Origin: Adhaeretor mobilis
GTDB taxonomy: Bacteria; Planctomycetota; Planctomycetia; Pirellulales; Lacipirellulaceae
Assembly (NCBI RefSeq): GCF_007741515.1
Contig: NZ_CP036263.1
Location: 1,116,001 to 1,180,000 of the forward strand
Direction: 5' to 3'
DNA length: 64,000 nt
Shown: piece by piece, positions 9,371 to 19,356 of the stretch
How positions within the stretch are numbered: the first letter of the stretch is position 1
Layout of the letters: each line of letters begins with the position of its first letter
The notes under the pieces: generated by a model
The model's database searches: none
The model's input: only the letters and a program-made list of their open reading frames with translations
Told to the model about the DNA's origin: nothing
Program-made: the position numbers and the translations under genes

Positions 9371-12300
9371 TTAATACTCCGTTTCAGTCTTGTACCTTTC
9401 CACCGCAGCAAAGCAATAGGTGGCTCCAAACAGAGCGACCAGTAACCCACAGGGTGCCAACAGCTTGGGGACTTGCCGGTGTTCGCGAAACGTAGTGCCA
9501 TAGGTCAGCGCTAAGAGAAGCAGAAGAAGCGTACTTGGCTCCGGAATGGCTAGCGCGACCGATGTTGAAGGAGACGGTGCGAATTCTCGCTGCCATGCAA
9601 GAAAGTCGTTGCCATCGCTATCCCCATCCAGGTCTGCGTCTGCGTTTGCATTCATCCCGAACGACTCTTCCCATAACGATAGGTCATCGCCGTCGACATC
9701 TCCGTCATCGTCAAAGTCAGCTGTATATGAACTAACGACATTGAGAAAAAGCGATTGACCACCCGGGCTGAGCTGCCAATCAAGTCCTGTGGGGAGCGGC
9801 GGTAGATTGACCTCATCGAACATACCACCGAAGCCACCGGTCGCGCTGAGAAAGCCGAAGGTGTCGCCCAATTGAGGAGCGAAAACACCGCTGCCCAAGT
9901 CGAGCAGTGACACGTCGAGTGCACCGCCAAGCATAGCGATCCCGTCAATCGAAAGTTGATCATATTGCGGACTCAGCGAGTCGGAGTTGTCTATGCCACC
10001 AAGCTCAATACTCAATGTGCCCTCGATAAGCTGAGTATAGTCGCCCAGCACGTTAAGGACACCTGCCGAGAGACCTGGCTCCACGTGACCGCCTTCGTTC
10101 TCAATGTTAGCGTTGATCTGACCAGTTCCGGTCAACGCAACTGTCGTATCACCGGTCTCATTCGGATCATTTGGGTTGATGAGCTGTGCTCCGTGCAACC
10201 GCAAGCTGGTGGCATTGATCGTCCCGCCATCGAGAGTCAACAGACCATGATGGACGTCAATGTTGTTCATAACATCGAGCAATCCGCCGTCGGCGATGGT
10301 CATTTCAGCATTGGAACCGAATGTGAACGTGGTCGTCGAGGTTTTCCCGAAGGACACTGAGTTTGTCGAAATTGCAGAACCGTCGCCAGAGATGTTGACC
10401 TTGCCAATCGAGATCTTGCGGCTCGCCAGCCCGAGTTGCGAGGAGGAAACGGTGCCACCCTCCGTGACATTGAGTACACCTTCGGCGACAAAGAGGCCTG
10501 CGCCGGAGTAGATTTGCGGATCGTTGTTGAAGCCAACCCAGATCGCAGACGGTGTGGTCCAAGTTGAACCGACACCCGAGATATTAGCCACGCCACGGAG
10601 TTGGTCGCGCAGACCATGGCGACCGATCATCGCTTGGCCTGTTTGGATATTGGCCCCATCCAGGACGTTCAGCTCACCGTCGCCTTCATGCCCAATAAAC
10701 GTATTGCCAGAAAACTGCGAACCGGAACTCCAGGAGGAGCCCGGTCCCGTAACCGTAAGAATCCCTTTTCCTTTACGAGTCTTGCCGATGAACGTTTCTT
10801 CCGCCACCACGCTGGCACCGTTTTGAATGGTCAATGTCCCAGTCAGCAGCGGCGGCGGGGGAAACGACGCAAAGCTGCCAATCTGATCTCCAACGCCGAC
10901 GTTGAGCGTGCCGCGCGAGGAACCGCCGATATTGATCGTCCAGCTGGTGTCTGGCCCGTCGAGCAGAACATCGGCATCCGCGCTCACAGCAATCGTGCCG
11001 CCCGAACCGGACAATCTCGCGCTATCGGTGACATTCATAGATGCCGGCCCATCCTGTGCGATTGTGAGAGTACCACTAAGTAGGGTTCCTGCTCCCGAGA
11101 CATTGATCGTTCCCATTCCCGTCGGTTCGTTCACCAAACCGTTGCCTGCTTTCGCGCCGGCGACTACGGTGCTGGCCGTAACAAAGGCTCCGTCGGAAAC
11201 ATTGAGCGTTCCAGTTCCGCCCAAGCCTACGGCGATGGGACTAAACGATGCAGTGTCCCAACGTGCACCCGCGCCCGAGACATTGACCGTTCCCGTACCG
11301 TCGAGTTGCCCGACGATACCGCCGTAGGCGATACCAGAACCACCGCTCGTGACCTTCCCACCAGCATTGATGTCCAGAGTACCGTTGCCACCCGACCCGA
11401 CTCTCATCGTGCCGGTCAAGCTAACCGTTGCCCCGTCGTTGACAGTCAGGAGGCCTGTGGAATTGGTCGAGTGTGCTACGACGGCGTTGACGCCAGCGAT
11501 TGTGCCGTTGGAGAGGGTTAACTCGCCGACGTCGCCTGGCCGCTCAGCGACGATGAGCGATTCGCGTGTGATGTTCGCTTGGAGTACGTTGAATTGAAAC
11601 CCACCAAGGTCAAACGCAACTTTGTCGTTGGCTACGACAGTCTGACTGACTGCTCCGCCCTGCGAAAAGTTTACCGTGTAGGGAGTTGCGCTGCCGAGGT
11701 GAAACAGTGCATTGTCCGTAGGTAAAGGGGTAGCATCACCATTCCAGTTGCTGCCAGTCGCATAGGTGCCGCCGGTTGTGCTGTTCCAGCGGGTTCCTGG
11801 CTCGCGTCGTGAGGGAGCCGTCGCAAAGCCGAACGTAAAATCGTCGAGATAAAATGTTTTAGACGGATCGATGGGATCACCTGAGCCGGGCTCCGGAGGG
11901 TCGACAGGTTCTGTTTCAAATTGCAGGCTGCCGATCCCCGCCGTATCGATGACACCCCAGAAGACATAATTGGATGTTGGAACCCCAAAACCATCGAATT
12001 CTCCTGGCGAACCATTGAGGAATGCCGAAACATCGTTTTGCCCGCCAGAACCCGCGTTGCCAGAACGGAACCAACCTCCAAATCCGAAGAGGGGCTCGTT
12101 TGCCGTCGCCAAAAATCCATCAAACGGCGAGCCCGGAGGCGTCGACTCCAGCGCCCATTGGCCCGATCGATCGTCGCCATGGTTAAGCGTCACTCCACCA
12201 CCCAGACCGGTCCAGGTAATACCCTGATTCGTGACGTTGGGTGCGGAGTCGGTTTCCAGAAGCCCCCAGAAGTTATTGCTTTCAAAGCCATCGGCTGCGG

Positions 12301-12442
12301 ACACGTACCCCATAGTGGCCAAGTCGGCCAAGTAGGCGGCTTCGTCGTTGTAGACAGTTTGGGCAGCATGTGCCGGCTGCACGGATTTGAAGATAGCAAC
12401 CAGTCCGAAAACTAGAATCAAGTATCGTTTCCGTTTCAACAT
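9371..12442 (-). CDS. PEP-CTERM protein with T5SS/PEP-CTERM-associated repeats
   Basis: Exported surface protein of about 1023 residues from the ATG at 12442, chosen because it begins the signal peptide (MLKRKRYLILVFGLVAIFKS) and lies 1 nt after the stop of the upstream gene. The frame extends upstream, but only into that gene. The middle holds many beta-helix-like repeats of the form GSGGNGTLDINAGG, GLGGTGTLNVSDGA and GEGDGELNVLDGA, which match the T5SS/PEP-CTERM-associated repeat pattern. Near the C-terminus are a dockerin-like DFDDDGDVDGDDLSLWE pair and an IPEPSTLLLLLLALTYG sorting segment. Unusually, about 35 further residues follow, including a second hydrophobic stretch. It is probably anchored or processed by an exosortase outside this window. 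Confidence 0.85.
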   Translation of the reverse strand: MLKRKRYLILVFGLVAIFKSVQPAHAAQTVYNDEAAYLADLATMGYVSAADGFESNNFWGLLETDSAPNVTNQGITWTGLGGGVTLNHGDDRSGQWALESTPPGSPFDGFLATANEPLFGFGGWFRSGNAGSGGQNDVSAFLNGSPGEFDGFGVPTSNYVFWGVIDTAGIGSLQFETEPVDPPEPGSGDPIDPSKTFYLDDFTFGFATAPSRREPGTRWNSTTGGTYATGSNWNGDATPLPTDNALFHLGSATPYTVNFSQGGAVSQTVVANDKVAFDLGGFQFNVLQANITRESLIVAERPGDVGELTLSNGTIAGVNAVVAHSTNSTGLLTVNDGATVSLTGTMRVGSGGNGTLDINAGGKVTSGGSGIAYGGIVGQLDGTGTVNVSGAGARWDTASFSPIAVGLGGTGTLNVSDGAFVTASTVVAGAKAGNGLVNEPTGMGTINVSGAGTLLSGTLTIAQDGPASMNVTDSARLSGSGGTIAVSADADVLLDGPDTSWTINIGGSSRGTLNVGVGDQIGSFASFPPPPLLTGTLTIQNGASVVAEETFIGKTRKGKGILTVTGPGSSWSSGSQFSGNTFIGHEGDGELNVLDGANIQTGQAMIGRHGLRDQLRGVANISGVGSTWTTPSAIWVGFNNDPQIYSGAGLFVAEGVLNVTEGGTVSSSQLGLASRKISIGKVNISGDGSAISTNSVSFGKTSTTTFTFGSNAEMTIADGGLLDVMNNIDVHHGLLTLDGGTINATSLRLHGAQLINPNDPNETGDTTVALTGTGQINANIENEGGHVEPGLSAGVLNVLGDYTQLIEGTLSIELGGIDNSDSLSPQYDQLSIDGIAMLGGALDVSLLDLGSGVFAPQLGDTFGFLSATGGFGGMFDEVNLPPLPTGLDWQLSPGGQSLFLNVVSSYTADFDDDGDVDGDDLSLWEESFGMNANADADLDGDSDGNDFLAWQREFAPSPSTSVALAIPEPSTLLLLLLALTYGTTFREHRQVPKLLAPCGLLVALFGATYCFAAVERYKTETEY

Positions 12443-12443
12443 C

Positions 12444-13889
12444 TTATTGTTCCTGACAGCTTGGCAGTCGCGACTGGCACCGACGTCGGGCTGGTCGACC
12501 ACTCTGCATCGATAGGACTGCGGCGCAAAAAAGTCCGAGGCTTGCTGGCTCGGGGACAGCAACTCCGCCCACGACTGCCGACCCTGTGAACTGCCGCTGC
12601 CAGACTATAAAGTCCTTTCCGTCAGAATCGCCATCGGAGTCGGCATCTCCGCCATTGTCGATGCCAAATGCTGTAGCCCACACGGACAGATCTGTAGCAT
12701 CCACATAGCCATCGCCATTGAAGTCGGCTCCTGCAGCGAGCGATACATTGCCGCCAAGACTAATCTGCGAAAGCACAAAGTCGGCATCATCAATCGAGGT
12801 ATTCAGACCATGAATTGCCAAGACATTTTCACTGCCCGCTTGGAGCAAGTCTGGAAAATCATTGGTAAGATCGATGACGTATCGTTCTAGTATATGGCCC
12901 GGTGCTCCATTGGTAGACTCATGATCCGCGCCCAAACCGTCAAATGGCTCGGGTAGTCCAACCGTGCCAAACGACGAGCGAGCGACTTCGACAGCGTTGA
13001 CATAGGCGATGAATGCATCGTCATAGTCAAGCTCCAGAACCAACTCGCTAATCTCGAACGGATTTACGACCGAAAAGTTGCGACGTAGGTAGAGAGTCGT
13101 ATATGCATTCTGATTCACACCGTCGTCTCGCATGTCGCTCAGCTCCGTGCCCACGCTGCTGAGCAATCCAGCCTGGGTCGCAAGGTCGGTGTCATAGCCG
13201 AATCCCCCATTCCCAAAATTCCAGGTCGAATCACTGAATGTCTGGCCGGACCATTCAAGGCCAGTCGAAGGTTCGGCAAGCCCTTTAAAATAGCGCCAAG
13301 CTTCCCCTGCGTTGATGAGCGGAATGTCCGGTGGGTCCGCAGGTCCAACGGGAGTTCCATCAACCACAAATGCAGCCCGAGAAAATGGATCCGTGTTGTA
13401 AGAGAACCAGCTAACGCCATCATCTTCGCTAACCGATTGCGTTCCGAAAACAGTAGGAGTGGTATCGAGCCACATTTGTACGTTGGCGCCACCCGTATCC
13501 ACCGCCAGCCAGTAAGTACTGCCGACATCTAGCTGCACATTGCCCGAAAAGGGGGCGGTTACCACACCATCGATAAAGCTAGCCATGCCAACGGATTCCA
13601 AGACCGCTCCGGGTACGCCACCGCTATCCGCATAGACGCTCACGCCGATTTCTGCAGTACCGGCACTATTTGCGATTGCTAAATCAACGCCATCAAGCAA
13701 CACGCTCGTACTTGGCGAGAACTGCTCGGCGATAATCTGCGGAAATGGAGAACTTGGTCCTTCAATGATCGAACCATTGAGCGAATCGTAGGCGCCACCA
13801 GGCCCAAAAGTCGAGAATGTGACCGCTGCATAAGATGTAGCAGACCAGGCATGGGTTAAGCAAGCAACGATTAACAATCGAAAATTCAT
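12444..13889 (-). CDS. PEP-CTERM protein with choice-of-anchor and jelly-roll-like domains
   Basis: About 481 residues from the ATG at 13889, which starts a signal peptide (MNFRLLIVACLTHAWSATSY). Residues up to about 190 (FGPGGAYDSLNGSII to WLAVDTGG) resemble the choice-of-anchor R surface domain. A galactose-binding-like jelly-roll region follows (YTTLYLRRNFSV to ENVLAIHGLN). A dockerin-like segment (DFNGDGYVDATDLSVWATAFG, then DGKDFIVWQRQF) precedes the sorting tail VPEPASLGLF. Its stop lies 1 nt before the start of the next gene, implying translational coupling. The C-terminal basic tail is longer than usual. The substrate is unknown. Confidence 0.85.
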   Translation of the reverse strand: MNFRLLIVACLTHAWSATSYAAVTFSTFGPGGAYDSLNGSIIEGPSSPFPQIIAEQFSPSTSVLLDGVDLAIANSAGTAEIGVSVYADSGGVPGAVLESVGMASFIDGVVTAPFSGNVQLDVGSTYWLAVDTGGANVQMWLDTTPTVFGTQSVSEDDGVSWFSYNTDPFSRAAFVVDGTPVGPADPPDIPLINAGEAWRYFKGLAEPSTGLEWSGQTFSDSTWNFGNGGFGYDTDLATQAGLLSSVGTELSDMRDDGVNQNAYTTLYLRRNFSVVNPFEISELVLELDYDDAFIAYVNAVEVARSSFGTVGLPEPFDGLGADHESTNGAPGHILERYVIDLTNDFPDLLQAGSENVLAIHGLNTSIDDADFVLSQISLGGNVSLAAGADFNGDGYVDATDLSVWATAFGIDNGGDADSDGDSDGKDFIVWQRQFTGSAVVGGVAVPEPASLGLFCAAVLSMQSGRPARRRCQSRLPSCQEQ

Positions 13890-13957
13890 GAGCACTCTCT
13901 GCGGTACTGCTCCGACATCGGAGTCATCTCCATCGTTTCTGAACAAGCTAGCCACTC

Positions 13958-16900
13958 TTAGCTGTAAGGAGTGAGCAACGAAGTTGGACCCCACAGACCA
14001 GACTCAGAGACGGGTGTGACCGTGACGCCTCGATGCCATACCGCTCCAGTTGGTGACAAGAATACTGTCGCACTGAGGTCGGTTGCGGGGACGATGATCG
14101 TCCGCGTTCGTCTGCGACTGCTCCATTTCCAATGCTGCGTAATTCGATAGTGGGCAATCGGCTCAACATTGTCTGTCGGGGCTGTCCAAGTGACGGTCGC
14201 CTGATTGGTTCCCACTGCACGCACTGCTGAAATGTTCGTGACAGGGCCAGTGAAGAGCACATTGATGCCAACAACAACATCCCGTGGCCCAACACTGTTG
14301 GTGGCCCGGAACGTGACTGTCTGCTGACCGACCTGTGCGGCAGTCGGTGTCCAGGTGGCCAAGCCTGTGGCAGTATTGAACGTCAGATTGGCCGGACCGC
14401 TGACAAGTTCCAGAGTGCTTGGGTCGGGATTACTATCGGTGAGCTGAATTACTATCGGCTGATTCGCAACAATGGGCCCACCGTTAGGATTCTGCACAGT
14501 CCGACTGACAATTGGCAATGCTGGAGTCGAACGAAATTCGACCTGCTCTGAGCTAAAAAGTCCTTTCTCTCCATCCGCGTTGTACGCATTGACGTACACC
14601 TTGTAGGTTCGACCAATGGTCAAGCCAGTAAGATCGATGCTGGTCGCGGTGCCCGGCGAATCGAAGTTGATTCGCTCAGTCCGCCACGCACGGCCTCGTC
14701 GATAACGAGTAGTAAGCTGGATTGAGTAACCGGCCACATCTTCCGCACCCAGACCCGTCGGAGCAGTCCATGTGAGAGTTGGATTCAACTGATCCACCAG
14801 TCCCGTCACGGCGATGTCCGAGACGCTCCCGGTAAAGTAGGTCAGGAACTCAATGGTCCTCTCAGTACTGCCCGCACTATTAGTGGCACGTACTGTTAAA
14901 GTCGTTGGCCCAGCGTCAGCTACTGTCGGAGTCCACGAGATCAATCCTGAATTCGGATCAATGGTCATTTCCGAGGGTGCCGTGAAAAGTTCAAAAGTTG
15001 AAGGGGTGTTGCTTGAATCGATGACTTGGATTTCCAGCAATTCACCGGGCAGACCCAATCTTGCACCACCACCATTGGGATTGAATTGATACGATACGAC
15101 GGGCAAGTCGGCTGCGACATTTATCGGTATTGAAATCTGCGAACTACCTACCGAGTTGGTAGCTTCGATGACTACTGTCGTCATGCCAACATCACCAGCA
15201 GTTGGAGTCCACGCGACTAAGCCAGTTGTCGGGTCAACGTTTAGAGTCGCCGGTCCTGAAATCTTGGCGTACGTCGGAGCAGGATTCGCGGCAGCAGTCA
15301 GACGGACTTCCAGCGGGAAGTTCGCGGTTGCCTGCACTTCTCCATTGATGGCTCCGTCTTGATAATAACGGATCGTCGGAGCGCTTTGTGTTGTGGCAAT
15401 TACTTGATTAGAGTTAGTCGAGTGATTTCCCTCGGCATCAACCGCACGAACGACGAGCTTGAAGGAAGTCAGTTCTTCGAGGCCAGTTAGAGTCGTCGAG
15501 GTAGACGCAATATCGGTCTGAATGACACTGTAGCAAGTGTTTCTACCGCGCCATCCACACCGTCGGCCTTTGAGAATCTCATAGTGGTCGACGCCGAAAT
15601 TGTCGGTAGCGGGAGCCCAGCTTAGATCGACGGTTGTTGTACCAGTCCCATCAACTGTCAGTAGAGTTGGGGCCGTTGGCGGAGTCGTGTCGCCGAGAAC
15701 ATCAATCACAAATGATTGATCGGTGCTGTCAGCACGGTTCGTCGCGGTGACGGTTACCGGGTGAACACCTTTTTGCCCAGGTAACGGTTGCCAGGAAATG
15801 AATCCTGTTGCCGAATCGATCGTCATACCTGCCGGGGCAGCGCTCAGCATAAATGTTGGGTCGGGATAGGCCGTAGCATTCGCATCGTAACTGTAGAACG
15901 AATCAATCGAGCCATTCGCGTTTGGATTCGATGTGAAGACCGGTTTCGTGCCAGTAAGAACGTTGACCGTGAAGCTTTGATCGACACTCCCAGCCTGACT
16001 CGTCGCTGTGGTGGTAACAGGATTGTCCCCAAGCTGACTTGGGCCGGGTATCCAAGAGATCAGTCCGGTGACCTCATCGATCGTCATTCCTGCGGGTGCG
16101 GTGCTTAGCGTAAATGTTGGTGCCGGATTGCCGGTAGCGCCCACGTTATAGCTATAGGCGGCATCTTGGAGGCCATTCTCGTTGGGATTCGAAGTGATCA
16201 CCGGTGCCGAGTCGGGGATGTCGAGGCGCTGGCTTCGATAGACTGAAGCGACTGTAGTTCCCGCGAAATCCTTGCCGCCTACCACAATGATCTTGCCGAG
16301 ATCATCAACGGTTGCGGTGTGTGAATGTAAAGCTGCTGGTAAGTCGGTTGTGGTGTCCCAAGTATCAGATGCAGGGTCATAGGTCTGCACAGTAGCGACG
16401 GTCCCCGCAGCTGACTGACCGCCGATGACGTAGATTGTTCCATCACCGGCATATACTGCCGCGCTATCTTGTGTCGCTATTGGCATGGGGGCCACGGAAT
16501 CCCACGTGCCTGTCGCTACCGTATAACGGAACGAGGAATTCTCAATGTTACCCGCTTGAGTCGTGGACGAACCGCCAAACACGTAGAGATGCCCAGCATC
16601 GTCGCTCACAGCTGCGGTACTGTGGCGGGCACTCGGCAAACTGGCAATCGAGGTCCAAAGGTCTTCTGATGCGTCGTAGCGTTCTGCGGAACTGAGGACT
16701 TGATTGGCTTCTTTGTCGAGCCCACCAATAGCATAAGCGCGTGCCAGGTCATCCGCGACAAATCCGAATTCGGATCTCTCGACACTCAACTTGTCCCCGT
16801 CTTGGCTATCTCCGAAATAATAGTCGTAATGCAGAACTTCATCGGAAGCCTCGTTGCCGTCGACGCCGCCGTACACGAAGACGCCCGATCCTGGGGTACG

Positions 16901-17227
16901 GACCGCTCCGTGACCGACTCTTTCAAGCTCCAAGTCGTGGCCTGACGTCCAAAACGCAGCTCCACTGGCGAGCTTAGGTACGTTCCGTGGATCGCCCGAG
17001 GTTTCGCCGCCCAGAACAACGACCGCGTTGTCCGGGCCAAGCAGCGCGACCGCTTCGCTGCGGGGAGCGGGTAGCTGCGGCCCTGAGTTCCAAGCCACGG
17101 TGGAGAGCAACTCTCGTTTTTCCAACGTCTCATATAACGGTCTGCGACCAAACTGGCCTAATCTACGCTTGGTCGGTATGATCCGCCTTCGCTTATTACG
17201 CTTTTTGGGTAGCAATGAACTGAACAT
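13958..17227 (-). CDS. LEPR-XLL surface protein with Kelch, Ig-like and FN3 repeats
   Basis: 1089-residue protein. The N-terminus has a basic run and the LEPR-XLL-type motif LEKRELLS near residue 35, a planctomycete surface-protein signature. Residues about 45-330 form Kelch-type repeats, with recurring VYGG, VFGG, VIGG and VVGG turns, predicting a beta-propeller. Several putative Ig (He_PIG-like) modules follow, marked by APAGMTIDxxTGxISWxP, interleaved with FN3-like modules (LSWAPATDNFGVDHYEI, LTWTAPTGL). No dockerin or PEP-CTERM tail is present. It is probably a cell-surface or adhesive protein. It sits 68 bp upstream of the next minus-strand gene and may be co-transcribed. Confidence 0.85.
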   Translation of the reverse strand: MFSSLLPKKRNKRRRIIPTKRRLGQFGRRPLYETLEKRELLSTVAWNSGPQLPAPRSEAVALLGPDNAVVVLGGETSGDPRNVPKLASGAAFWTSGHDLELERVGHGAVRTPGSGVFVYGGVDGNEASDEVLHYDYYFGDSQDGDKLSVERSEFGFVADDLARAYAIGGLDKEANQVLSSAERYDASEDLWTSIASLPSARHSTAAVSDDAGHLYVFGGSSTTQAGNIENSSFRYTVATGTWDSVAPMPIATQDSAAVYAGDGTIYVIGGQSAAGTVATVQTYDPASDTWDTTTDLPAALHSHTATVDDLGKIIVVGGKDFAGTTVASVYRSQRLDIPDSAPVITSNPNENGLQDAAYSYNVGATGNPAPTFTLSTAPAGMTIDEVTGLISWIPGPSQLGDNPVTTTATSQAGSVDQSFTVNVLTGTKPVFTSNPNANGSIDSFYSYDANATAYPDPTFMLSAAPAGMTIDSATGFISWQPLPGQKGVHPVTVTATNRADSTDQSFVIDVLGDTTPPTAPTLLTVDGTGTTTVDLSWAPATDNFGVDHYEILKGRRCGWRGRNTCYSVIQTDIASTSTTLTGLEELTSFKLVVRAVDAEGNHSTNSNQVIATTQSAPTIRYYQDGAINGEVQATANFPLEVRLTAAANPAPTYAKISGPATLNVDPTTGLVAWTPTAGDVGMTTVVIEATNSVGSSQISIPINVAADLPVVSYQFNPNGGGARLGLPGELLEIQVIDSSNTPSTFELFTAPSEMTIDPNSGLISWTPTVADAGPTTLTVRATNSAGSTERTIEFLTYFTGSVSDIAVTGLVDQLNPTLTWTAPTGLGAEDVAGYSIQLTTRYRRGRAWRTERINFDSPGTATSIDLTGLTIGRTYKVYVNAYNADGEKGLFSSEQVEFRSTPALPIVSRTVQNPNGGPIVANQPIVIQLTDSNPDPSTLELVSGPANLTFNTATGLATWTPTAAQVGQQTVTFRATNSVGPRDVVVGINVLFTGPVTNISAVRAVGTNQATVTWTAPTDNVEPIAHYRITQHWKWSSRRRTRTIIVPATDLSATVFLSPTGAVWHRGVTVTPVSESGLWGPTSLLTPYS

Positions 17228-17407
17228 GAGAAGTCTTTGCTCTCTCTGAGATAAATTGTTGGTTCATATCCGCTAGGATGCTCGCAAGTGCTCGATACCG
17301 CACCGATGTGGGCAGGAAGCCTAGAGCTGTGACTCTATTTCCCTACTACACTGTGTAAAGCTGAATCTTGGCAGCAGACCCGCCAAGATTCAGCCAAAAA
17401 CTGGCAA

Positions 17408-18307
17408 CTACTTCCGCGGGCGGTACAGGAGGCCACCCGCGATCGCTGACGCGACAAGCATTACCGACGCAGGCTCCGGCACTTGAGTGGCAGCTACTCC
17501 GATACCGCCGGTTCCGTACAATTCTCCCCAGATTTTGAGATCGTCATCGTCGACTTCCAAATCGTGGTCTGCGTCTCCGTCGCTTAGTCTGGCCCCTTCA
17601 GAGATGCCAAAACCTCGCTGTAGTGCAAGAAAGTCGCCCCCATCGATGTCACCGTCGGAGTCGAAATCCGCATCGGGAAGCGTGCTTAGAGCAGGCAATT
17701 GCAAGTTTGCCTGATAACCACTGAAAAGATTCAATGGATGGCCTGGTTCGTTCGAACCTGCTCCGAACTGAATGGGGCTTCCGTTGACCTCGCTGTATTG
17801 ATCGAGGTCAAACTCGATGTCAAAAATAAGTGCGAGTGTTTCACCGACTCCAACAGTTGGAGCCGTGAAAGGGTCAACATCGAGACTAAAACCGAAGGGA
17901 GTTGCCCCAGCGTTAAAGTTTGCCAGGCTGGCAACCTCGCTTTCTACAATGCCATCACGGACAAAACCAGCGAAAGGTATTAAGTCGATGTTCTCTTCGT
18001 CCGTCCGCAGACCCACGACCGCGCCGAGCACCTCAAATGAGGATGGGGCGAGAGAGGATGAGGAGCCAAGATTCAGAGAACATTGGCACTGGGCGGTCGA
18101 AGCCGGCGCGTGGACTTCTACTTCCAATTCAATCTTGTAGCGAACTTTGTTCGTATCGAAATCGTAATCTTCGTACTCGATTTCAAGCTCATATTCGTTG
18201 GATGGTCCCGGGTCGGGAAGCGGCATCGTGCAGGCTCTAGAACTTGCCATTGGACAAGCGACTGACAGTATCAACAAGCTGGCTAACAACTTGATCTGCG
18301 AATTCAT
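17408..18307 (-). CDS. PEP-CTERM/dockerin exported protein
   Basis: 299 residues with signal peptide (MNSQIKLLASLLILSVACPM), a unique beta-rich domain containing an acidic stretch (EYELEIEYEDYDFD) and cysteines (CQCSLNLG). A dockerin-like pair (DFDSDGDIDGGDFLALQRGFG and DHDLEVDDDDLKIWGELYG) precedes the sorting tail VPEPASVMLVASAIAGGLLYRPRK. The start overlaps the stop of the upstream gene (ATGA), and an AAGGAG ribosome site lies inside that upstream gene, so the two are translationally coupled. The specific ligand is unknown. Confidence 0.85.
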   Translation of the reverse strand: MNSQIKLLASLLILSVACPMASSRACTMPLPDPGPSNEYELEIEYEDYDFDTNKVRYKIELEVEVHAPASTAQCQCSLNLGSSSSLAPSSFEVLGAVVGLRTDEENIDLIPFAGFVRDGIVESEVASLANFNAGATPFGFSLDVDPFTAPTVGVGETLALIFDIEFDLDQYSEVNGSPIQFGAGSNEPGHPLNLFSGYQANLQLPALSTLPDADFDSDGDIDGGDFLALQRGFGISEGARLSDGDADHDLEVDDDDLKIWGELYGTGGIGVAATQVPEPASVMLVASAIAGGLLYRPRK

Positions 18308-19356
18308 GTTTCTCTCTCCTTCGATTGTCTGCGGTACGAACTTGCAGCGAAGCCCAGTGCTCCCCCAAAAAGCAAGCTTCCCGTCGCGGGCTCGGGTACG
18401 AACGTGAATGCTGGCGTCGCCGCTGTGCCCGTGTACTGGCGCTGCCAGATTAAAAAATCTTCACCGTCAGAATCGCCGTCGGAGTCGGCGTCTGCCCCAA
18501 CGCCGCCTCCAAACGACGATTCCCAGACGGTTAAATCGGCGCTATCAACATCACCGTCGTGGTTGAAGTCAGCCGGCACATCGACAAACTCGTAGCCCGA
18601 CAGCTGAAAGTTATCAAACCGACTTGGCTACAATTCCCCCAACGGTTGCACGTACAGTCCAATGGCTTGGACCGATGCCAATTGCGAATTGCTGAGAAAC
18701 GCAGGTGTGTCGAAAAGACGCAACCTTTGCCCAGGAACGCCGCCATTGGCTTTGATGATTCGGCGAAAGTTGGTTCCCGTGCTGATCGGATCCGTTTCGC
18801 CGTGAAGAACGCCAGGCGTGATCGAAGAAGCGATTGCATCATCCACAGTCCACCGGAAGCCGTCGTCGAGAATGACTGCAAAATGGAAAACCGGGCGGCT
18901 ACCGAATTGACTATTTCCCATCTGAAAGTCGACGTCGAATCTCGCGTCATTGAGATCGATTGCAGTGCCATGCCCCAGTGCAGCAGAGTTAATAAGCAAA
19001 TAGTCTCCAGCGTCCTGCCCCCAGAAGTTTTCAGGTCGTGTTGTCTCGCTCTCCTCCCTGAGAATGTCGTGCTCGTAAAAGAAGTAGCTGGACGTAAACT
19101 GCGATATTGCATCGTTGCTGGCAGTAATCTTTGTCACATTGCGATTATCGTCGTTGGCGAACGCGGTACTGACTTCGGGAATAGCGTTGGTGTCGTGAAT
19201 TAGGTCCCAGCCTGGCTCGCTGATGGCAGCAGGGTCTTGTGTCACGTCGAACTCTTCAAGAAACACTTGTTCTGCACCAGCTGGGGACAATGCTATACAA
19301 AACCAACAAATAGTTAATGCTTGCGGATGCAACTTCAAACCGTGTGCCATGTTCAT
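18304..19356 (-). pseudogene. PEP-CTERM/dockerin protein interrupted by in-frame TAG
   Basis: The frame starting at ATG 19356 has a signal-like hydrophobic segment (LTICWFCIALSPAGA) and a lectin- or glucanase-like beta domain (FRWTVDDAIASSIT, FHFAVILDDG), and ends at a TAG at 18628-18630. The same frame then continues without any shift through FDNFQLSGYEFVDVPADFN, a dockerin-like pair and the sorting tail VPEPATGSLLFGGALGFAAS to 18304. One nonsense change therefore separates the domain from its dockerin and anchor. It could be a recent pseudogene or, less likely, a readthrough product. Its tail overlaps the next gene by ATGA, so loss of translation there may also reduce expression of that gene. 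Confidence 0.75.
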
